From the NCBI RefSeq assembly GCF_013694105.1, contig NZ_JACEFG010000002.1, positions 372,001-436,000 on the forward strand: DNA of 64,000 nt, read 5' to 3'. The position numbers and the translations under genes are program-made. The stretch is from Halobacillus locisalis. Lineage in GTDB: Bacteria; Bacillota; Bacilli; Bacillales; Halobacillaceae. Below, in pieces: positions 58,803-64,000 of the stretch (position 1 is its first letter; every line of letters begins with the position of its first letter). The notes under the pieces were generated by a model. It saw only the letters and a program-made list of their open reading frames with translations. It ran no database searches and was not told where the DNA came from.

Positions 58803-59096
58803 ATCCTACTCTATTGTACCTTACATACTAATAAATTCGTCCTAGGTATAAAAAATCCTTTGTGGCACTTTGCAACATACAGTAATTATTAAATGGTAAA
58901 ATAAATACTTGTGTAATCTTGATTAATTATTTTTTTGAAATAACGTTATACGCTGTGGTGAAGGGATTCCTGACAAGGTGAGTCTAGCAAAAACCACATC
59001 AAAAACCTAATGTCTAGAAATGGCCGGAACCTGATTCGTTCGTAGGATGTTCGAGGGGATTTCTAGAAGATTATTAAAGGAATGGAAGGGGGACTC
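58803..59096. other. Divergent region before the TRIC-like gene; possible structured leader
   Basis: About 290 bases. The first 130 are AT-rich, with TACAAT on the minus strand as a likely -10 of the XRE-PAS gene. Bases 58940-59075 are GC-richer and contain GTGGT/ACCAC and other short pairings, suggesting a folded leader. No known riboswitch was recognised. Confidence 0.35.
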
Positions 59097-59711
59097 ATGG
59101 TGGCATGGGAAATTTTAAATATATTAGCTGTCGGTGCTTTCGCTTTTAGTGGGGCTATTGTCGCGTTAAATGAACGATATGATATATTCGGCACATTTAT
59201 TCTTGGTATTGCAACGCCATTTGCAGGTGGAGTCATTCGAAACATCGCACTCGATGTCCCGGTTGTGCACGTTTGGGAACAGGGGTATCTGCTTTATGTA
59301 GCTTTTGGAACCATCGCGATCGTTTATTTCTTTCCGAAGAGCTGGGTGATGTCATGGGATCGTTGGAATATTTACTTAGATGCCATCGGTTTATCTGCGT
59401 TTGCTCTCCAGGGGGCATCGTTTGCCATTGAAAATGATTTCCCGCTCGGAGGGGTCATCTTCGCGAGCATCCTGACAGGTGTAGGTGGAGGTGTCACGCG
59501 TGACGTACTTGCCCAGCGAAGACCCATGGTCCTCCACCAAGAGATTTATGCTGTATGGGCGCTGTTAGTAGGGCTGGTCATAGGCATTGGATTGTTCAGT
59601 ATTGATAACGCGATTCAAATGTATATATTATTTATATTGATCATTGCCTGCCGAGTGCTTTCTTATCATTTAGGATGGCACTTGAGATTCAGGGATATGT
59701 ATCGAATATAA
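59097..59711 (+). CDS. TRIC-family (UPF0126) membrane channel protein
   Basis: A 204-residue protein with seven hydrophobic segments arranged as two repeats of three plus one. Each repeat carries the glycine-rich turn of trimeric intracellular cation channels: PFAGGVIRNIALD near residue 42 and GVGGGVTRDVLAQ near 130. Bacterial members conduct monovalent cations; glycine transport has been suggested for some. ATG 59097 after AAGGGGG is chosen; an ATG at 59082 has poor spacing. Monocistronic. Confidence 0.88.
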   Translation: MVAWEILNILAVGAFAFSGAIVALNERYDIFGTFILGIATPFAGGVIRNIALDVPVVHVWEQGYLLYVAFGTIAIVYFFPKSWVMSWDRWNIYLDAIGLSAFALQGASFAIENDFPLGGVIFASILTGVGGGVTRDVLAQRRPMVLHQEIYAVWALLVGLVIGIGLFSIDNAIQMYILFILIIACRVLSYHLGWHLRFRDMYRI

Positions 59712-59713
59712 AA

Positions 59714-59754
59714 AAAAGAGACCGAACCATTTTAATAAATGGTGGTCTCTTTTA
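59714..59754 (+). terminator. Rho-independent terminator of the TRIC-like gene
   Basis: AAAGAGACC ... CCATTT / AAATGG ... GGTCTCTTT stem with a small internal loop, T run. Confidence 0.88.
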
Positions 59755-59809
59755 TTTTTGTCTTGGAAATTATAAAATTCGCACCCTGTGGATAGGCATA
59801 TCTAATCAG

Positions 59810-59930
59810 CCACGTCCGGCTCCAGCGCCCAGCCCCTCGCGCACGTAAAACCCACCCTGCGGAAGGAAAAACCACATTCCTCCGGGGGGGATGCTTATGC
59901 GTGTCGGAGCTCCCGGGGCGCTTGCGCCTT
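59810..59930. repeat. GC-rich palindromic intergenic element
   Basis: Starts CCACGTCCGGCTCCAGCGCC and ends GGAGCTCCCGGGGCG then CTTGCGCC; GGCGCTTGCGCC is at 59917-59928. Composition is clearly richer in G+C than the flanks. It resembles GCGCTTGCGCC-type intergenic repeats of Bacillaceae. Only one copy is in this window. Confidence 0.6.
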
Positions 59931-59933
59931 TGT

Positions 59934-60863
59934 TCAGTAGCGGAATAAATCACCTGACAAGTATCGCTCTCCCGTATCAGGTGCAATACAGACAACGACT
60001 TCCCCGGGCTGTTTGCGCTCGGCTACTTGCATGGCTGCCCAGCAAGCGGCGCCGCAAGATGTTCCTAACAGTAAGCCTTCTTCTCTAGCTAAACGACGGG
60101 TGATGTCGTAAGCGTCTTCGTCCGTCACTTGAAAAATTTCATCATAGACTTCTTGGTTCAGAATATCAGGAATGAATCCTGGGCTCGTTCCCACAAGTTT
60201 ATGCTTTCCAGGCTTTCCTCCAGATAAAACAGGTGATCCGGCCGGTTCTGCCACATGTACCGTCACATCTTTGAAATGTTTCTTCAGTTCTTCCCCAGTT
60301 CCGGTCACCGTGCCCCCTGTACCCGCTGTTGCGACAAAAGCAGATAGAGATTTTCCGATTTCGTCCATGGCTTCAATGATTTCCGTGGCTGTTGTATAGC
60401 GGTGGGAATCAGGGTTTGCCATGTTCTCAAATTGCATAGGCATGAAGCCCCCATCAATTTCTTCTACCAGTTCCTTGGCTTTAGCAATTGCTCCAGGCAT
60501 CTTTTGATCGCCTGGAGTGAGCACGATCTCTGCACCGTAAGCCTTCAGCAAGTTGATTCGTTCTTGAGTCATGGTATCCGGCATGACAAGAACCGCGCGA
60601 TATCCTCTAGCGGCAGCGTTCATAGCAATCCCGATACCCGTATTTCCGCTCGTGGGCTCAATGATGGTGGAGCCTTCTTTCAAGTGTCCGTCTTTCTCTG
60701 CTTGGAGCATCATATTATAGGCAGCGCGGTCTTTGACGCTTCCGCTTGGATTGTACTTCTCAAGTTTCATATATATGTCGGCCCCACCTTCAGGGGCGAG
60801 GCTGTTGAGCTTTACGAGAGGAGTATCTCCGATGAGGTCCGCAATATTGTTAACAACGCGCAT
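59934..60863 (-). CDS. cysK: Cysteine synthase A (O-acetylserine sulfhydrylase)
   Basis: A 309-residue PLP enzyme making cysteine from O-acetylserine and sulfide. The Schiff-base lysine is in YNPSGSVKDRAA, the substrate loop is PTSGNTGIGIA, the phosphate-binding loop is TAGTGGTVTGTG, and the PLP-nitrogen serine is in GTSCGAACWA. Residue pattern is CysK rather than CysM. RBS AAGGAAG. The 3' end abuts the GC-rich palindromic element. Monocistronic. Confidence 0.95.
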   Translation of the reverse strand: MRVVNNIADLIGDTPLVKLNSLAPEGGADIYMKLEKYNPSGSVKDRAAYNMMLQAEKDGHLKEGSTIIEPTSGNTGIGIAMNAAARGYRAVLVMPDTMTQERINLLKAYGAEIVLTPGDQKMPGAIAKAKELVEEIDGGFMPMQFENMANPDSHRYTTATEIIEAMDEIGKSLSAFVATAGTGGTVTGTGEELKKHFKDVTVHVAEPAGSPVLSGGKPGKHKLVGTSPGFIPDILNQEVYDEIFQVTDEDAYDITRRLAREEGLLLGTSCGAACWAAMQVAERKQPGEVVVCIAPDTGERYLSGDLFRY

Positions 60864-60954
60864 GGTGTCACTTCCTTTTTCAGTTATGATTACCTGTATT
60901 TTATCATACCATTCTTTGGTGCTTCACTTGTGGCGCTTACGTGCTGGGATATGA

Positions 60955-60988
60955 AAAAACGCTATCCCTTCGTAGTAGGATAACGTTT
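60955..60988 (-). terminator. Terminator of the ypmR-ypmS operon
   Basis: ACGCTATCC / GGATAACGT stem; CGTTTTTTC on the minus strand. Confidence 0.82.
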
Positions 60989-61626
60989 TATCTGAGGAAT
61001 TGTTCTTCGACGACTTTTTGTGCGAATTGGAACGAGTTTTTCGGTACCGAAACCTTGAATGCGAGTTGATTGGCATTCAGGTTGAAGCGGTCGACGCGCA
61101 CATTAAAGTTGTTGGCTGTTTCCATTTGGGTGACGGCAACATAAATGTTCTCTTCATTCGGGTTTACAACGACCCACTCAGGAAATTTATAATTATCTTT
61201 CACGAATTCCAGCACTTTTTTGTTCGGAAGAGGTAGTTTGCCAAGGGATATGCTGTCTTGTTCTAAAATGATATCCCCGTTTTCCTGTACGACTGGATTC
61301 AACTCGACTTTTATCGGGATTTCTTGATCGAATGCTCTGATGTTACCAGTTAGGGCAACGTTACGATCTAAAGAAATCGAGTAGTTGAATACGGTTTGGG
61401 TTGAAAGTTCGCTCAAATATTCATTCGTCAATTGTTCCAAGTTTTCCTTCGTTGATACAATGGTGAATTCTGCATCAGATGTCGTTTTCTTCTGATCGAT
61501 ACTTACAAAAGAATAGGAACTCGGTAAAAAGACTAGAGAGAGTAACCAAGCTATGATGCCGATATTGATCAGCGCGAGAATCCAAAACGATGTCCGCCAT
61601 TTATTTTTGAAAAGAAGTTGTTTCAT
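60988..61626 (-). CDS. ypmS: YpmS-like membrane-anchored protein (DUF2140)
   Basis: A 212-residue protein with one N-terminal membrane helix (residues 12-34) and an extracytoplasmic domain. NIRAFDQEIPIKVELNPVVQ and GKLPLPNKKVLEFVKDN match YpmS of Bacillus. Its function is unknown; it is always beside the GDSL protein YpmR, as here (14 bases). The C-terminal half has repeated amphipathic strands, suggestive of a lipid-binding barrel, but that is only a guess. Confidence 0.88.
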   Translation of the reverse strand: MKQLLFKNKWRTSFWILALINIGIIAWLLSLVFLPSSYSFVSIDQKKTTSDAEFTIVSTKENLEQLTNEYLSELSTQTVFNYSISLDRNVALTGNIRAFDQEIPIKVELNPVVQENGDIILEQDSISLGKLPLPNKKVLEFVKDNYKFPEWVVVNPNEENIYVAVTQMETANNFNVRVDRFNLNANQLAFKVSVPKNSFQFAQKVVEEQFLR

Positions 61627-61640
61627 TTACACATTCCGCC

Positions 61641-62582
61641 CTATCGTTCGATATCTTCTTTTATATATTCTAACACGCGTTCGGCGATTCGTTTATACCC
61701 TCTCTCATTTGGATGGAAATAATCCTCTTCCCAAAGCAGGTTCTCACTTGAATTTTCGAACAAATCTTTAATCGGAATGAAGGTTGTTCGATTGGACTCT
61801 TCGACGACTTGTCGACTTATGTCATTCCAGTCGTTCATGATTTGACCGAGCTCTGGGATGTTATTGAAGTAAGCGTTGAAAGGGTTGTATAATCCTACTA
61901 AATAGATAGACGCATCAGGGTTGGTTTCATTGACCGTCCGGAGGATTTCACCTAGTCGTTCCTCGTATCCTTCCTGCGCTTCTACAAATGCTTGGTAATT
62001 CAAATTTGTGAAATTATCTTGAACAACTTCCATCACGTCATTGGCACCTATGGTGATGATGGCAATATCCGATTGTTCAATCGAGTTTGTGATTTCTTCT
62101 TCATTGTTGAGGCGCTTCAGCAACTGATCCGTACGGTTCCCTCGTTTCCCGAAATTATCAATCTCAACATCTCCTGCATTCGGGTTGCTGTCAAAGGTTT
62201 GATCCAAAATCCCGACATACCCGCCTTTGTCCGTTGCGTCCCCGACGCCTTGTGTAAGGGAGTCACCGAGAGCTGTAATGTGCAAGTCTTCTCTTATGAA
62301 TAGATCTTTGGCACTCTCGATCACACTGGTGAATACATCTCGTATCCCTTCTCGGAACGTGGGCTCTTCGGTTTCTGCAGGATCTTCAAGTTCTTCATCG
62401 GGTGGCTCTTCCTCGATCGGTTCTTTAAGGATTTCTTGTTCTTCTGTTTCTTGTGTTTCTTCTTCCGTTTCCGTAGGTGGCTGGACTGTTGCTTCCTCTG
62501 GTGAATAGACGAAAGCAGCCACAATAAAGAATCCGATTGTTATACTTAATGCGATAGATGCAATCCATCTCCATATTTTCAT
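61641..62582 (-). CDS. ypmR: YpmR-like SGNH/GDSL hydrolase, membrane-anchored
   Basis: A 313-residue lipase/esterase-like protein. One N-terminal membrane helix is followed by a long acidic linker (about 30-75, many Glu and Pro) and the SGNH domain: nucleophile serine in ITALGDSLTQGVGD, glycine in FGKRGNRTD, asparagine in ITIGANDVME and the Asp-His pair in EDYFHPNERGYKRI. It acts outside the membrane. ATG 62582 is chosen because the in-frame GTG at 62591 overlaps AGGGGTG. First gene of the ypmR-ypmS pair. Confidence 0.9.
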   Translation of the reverse strand: MKIWRWIASIALSITIGFFIVAAFVYSPEEATVQPPTETEEETQETEEQEILKEPIEEEPPDEELEDPAETEEPTFREGIRDVFTSVIESAKDLFIREDLHITALGDSLTQGVGDATDKGGYVGILDQTFDSNPNAGDVEIDNFGKRGNRTDQLLKRLNNEEEITNSIEQSDIAIITIGANDVMEVVQDNFTNLNYQAFVEAQEGYEERLGEILRTVNETNPDASIYLVGLYNPFNAYFNNIPELGQIMNDWNDISRQVVEESNRTTFIPIKDLFENSSENLLWEEDYFHPNERGYKRIAERVLEYIKEDIER

Positions 62583-62591
62583 AGGGGTCAC

Positions 62592-62798
62592 CCCTGTTTA
62601 TCGTAGTTCTGTTTGATAACATTATATGATGATTATACAGAATGAGAAATCAAAACGGGTTACCGATTATTATCTCACCTTCCTGATATAGACATACGTG
62701 AATGGTTCAGGTAAGTTGAGGGTATCCGTAATTTTCCTGAAAAAGCTTAAATATTGTAGGTAAAAAGCATGAGAATGTTAGAAAAGGAGGGACGAGTT
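62592..62798. other. Divergent intergenic region ypmR / nuclease-helicase
   Basis: 207 bases. No clear promoter pair or operator recognised. AAAAGGAGGG at 62782-62791 is the ribosome site of the next gene. Confidence 0.4.
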
Positions 62799-64000
62799 AT
62801 GGAGCAATCGATTGCCATATCGGTTAGGGAGCTGATGACGTACGTGTATCGTGGCGGTGATATCGATAACCGCTTCCGGACCAATACAACATTAACAGAA
62901 GGAACTGCCATTCACCAGGAAGTTCAGAAAACGTATAAAGAAGCGGATGAGAAAGAAGTGGCATTAGAGCATTCCTTTACACGTGATCATATACATATTC
63001 ACCTTCAGGGGCGTTGTGATGGCTTGCTACAGACCGAAGATGGACCGGTCATCGATGAAATCAAATCGACCGCTCGCGAACTAGAAGAATTGACTGAAGA
63101 CAGCGACCCCGTCTACTGGGCTCAGGCGATGGGATATGCTTTCATATATACAGAGAAAGAGGGTTTGGATCACGTTCGTGTACAGCTGACCTATGTTCAG
63201 AAACAAACGAAAGAAAAGAAACATTTCCTCAAGGTTATAACAAAAAGCGAGCTCACCGACTTTATGGAAGCATGTATCGAGAAATACCTTTCCTATGCAC
63301 GGATCCTGTTGCATATCCGGGAGCAAAAGCAGCAATCCATTCCAGATCTATCGTTTCCATTTCCGAAGTATCGTGATGGGCAAAGGCCGTTAGCGGGAAG
63401 CGTATATCGGACGATCGAAGAAAAGAGAGACTTGTTCGCCCAAGCGCCGACAGGTATCGGAAAGACGATCTCTACCTTATTTCCAGCCATTAAAGCGATG
63501 GATCTCAAGAATATGGAGAAAATCTATTATCTGACGGCTAAGACCGTGACAAGGGCTACAGCAGAAGAGGCCTTACAGTTGATGTCTGAGAATGGATTGA
63601 CGCTCAGGTCTGTCACGCTTACGGCAAAAGACAAGATATGTTTTCAGGAAGAAACCATCTGCCAACCGGACTATTGTGAGTTCGCAGACGGGTATTATGA
63701 TCGAATCAACGGAGCCCTGGTCGACATTCTCATGAATGAAACACAAATGACTCGCCCTGTTATTGAATCTTATGCTAGAAAGCACAAAGTTTGTCCGTTT
63801 GAGTTTTCCTTGGATTTAACGAATGAATCCGATGTCGTTATAGGGGATTACAATTATATTTATGACCCCAGAGTAGCACTAAAACGTTTGTTGCCGGACC
63901 AAAAGAAGAAAACGACACTGCTTGTTGATGAATCTCATAACTTAGTAGAACGAGCGAGGGAGATGTATTCAGCACGTTTGCCAAAGCGGGAATTCTTGGT
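62799..64000 (+). CDS. PD-(D/E)XK nuclease fused to XPD/DinG-type helicase, cut by window end
   Basis: The frame stays open to the window edge (400 codons). Residues 1-200 form a RecB-like nuclease: LQGRCDGLL gives the aspartate and PVIDEIKST the E-x-K pair, with YWAQAMGYAF as the following helix. Residues from 205 are an XPD-type helicase: DGQRPL, Walker A QAPTGIGKT, four cysteines in DKICFQEETICQPDYCEF and KVCPFEF for a 4Fe-4S cluster, and a DESH box in LLVDESHNL. It probably processes damaged or branched DNA. The start ATG follows AAAAGGAGGG. The C-terminal RecA domain is outside the window. Confidence 0.88.
   Translation, partial: MEQSIAISVRELMTYVYRGGDIDNRFRTNTTLTEGTAIHQEVQKTYKEADEKEVALEHSFTRDHIHIHLQGRCDGLLQTEDGPVIDEIKSTARELEELTEDSDPVYWAQAMGYAFIYTEKEGLDHVRVQLTYVQKQTKEKKHFLKVITKSELTDFMEACIEKYLSYARILLHIREQKQQSIPDLSFPFPKYRDGQRPLAGSVYRTIEEKRDLFAQAPTGIGKTISTLFPAIKAMDLKNMEKIYYLTAKTVTRATAEEALQLMSENGLTLRSVTLTAKDKICFQEETICQPDYCEFADGYYDRINGALVDILMNETQMTRPVIESYARKHKVCPFEFSLDLTNESDVVIGDYNYIYDPRVALKRLLPDQKKKTTLLVDESHNLVERAREMYSARLPKREFL

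Noticed and set aside
58940-59075. Glycine, guanidine, fluoride or manganese riboswitch upstream of the TRIC-like gene
   Set aside because: I compared the conserved words of each from memory and found none of them; only short generic pairings remain.
1-64000. tRNA, rRNA, insertion sequences, prophage or plasmid origin
   Set aside because: No cloverleaf or rRNA words, no transposase or integrase, and no replication gene was seen on reading both strands.

Overview
The window looks like a chromosomal segment of a low-to-mid G+C Gram-positive rod of the Bacillaceae, most likely a moderately halophilic genus such as Halobacillus. The basis is strong AGGAGG ribosome binding sites, sigma-A promoters, Bacillus-type regulators (TreR, YtrA-type GntR, MhqR/CstR/CcpA-like sites), an NhaC-type Na+/H+ antiporter, an NprR-like regulator beside a thermolysin-type protease, and a ypmR-ypmS pair. 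No rRNA, tRNA, transposase, prophage or CRISPR array was seen. Genus is inference; there is no marker gene in the window.

Layout. 1-7.4 kb: arginine operon (argJ end, argB, argD, then carA-carB-argF from its own promoter, which is covered by two ARG boxes). 7.6-13 kb: GyrI-like protein, a cluster of CGGACA words, NhaC antiporter, SRPBCC protein, DEAD-box helicase, secreted CAP protein, a CtaG-like membrane protein. 13-18.5 kb: PAS-GGDEF cyclase, a pair of inverted-repeat elements, amidase, NagZ-like glycosidase, alpha/beta hydrolase. 18.6-19.7 kb: the most unusual gene, an XRE helix-turn-helix fused to a degenerate F1-ATPase beta-subunit core. 19.8-26.6 kb: YtrA-type repressor with a DUF1648 membrane protein, a two-component system, and a folate operon (pabA, a pabB-pabC fusion, a DCC protein). 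26.6-30.5 kb: a 54-residue membrane miniprotein, oxidoreductases, a second pair of inverted-repeat elements, GNAT. 30.6-39.6 kb: aldehyde dehydrogenase with DUF779 under a perfect cre, exonuclease, an orphan RNPP-type regulator, DNA-repair genes, PdxK-like kinase, TrhO. 39.7-43.2 kb: two MFS exporters and a nicotinamidase. 43.4-47.9 kb: complete trehalose PTS operon with twin TreR operators. 48-50.8 kb: persulfide dioxygenase-rhodanese protein behind a CstR-like operator, DUF429. 50.8-54.1 kb: a quorum-sensing-like cassette of an NprR-type receptor, a 40-residue secreted peptide precursor translationally coupled to it, and a divergent M4 protease. 54.3-64 kb: short-form aconitase, MhqO-like dioxygenase with a matching operator, DUF2071 protein, an Sda-like checkpoint miniprotein behind an XRE-PAS regulator, a TRIC-type channel, cysK, ypmR/ypmS and the 5' part of a nuclease-helicase fusion cut by the window end.

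Three things stand out: the HTH/F1-beta fusion that has lost the phosphate-binding and catalytic residues but kept the adenine-pocket residues; the receptor-peptide-protease cassette; and a family of about 125-bp elements that occur in convergent pairs, with terminal arms that differ in sequence between copies yet stay self-complementary.
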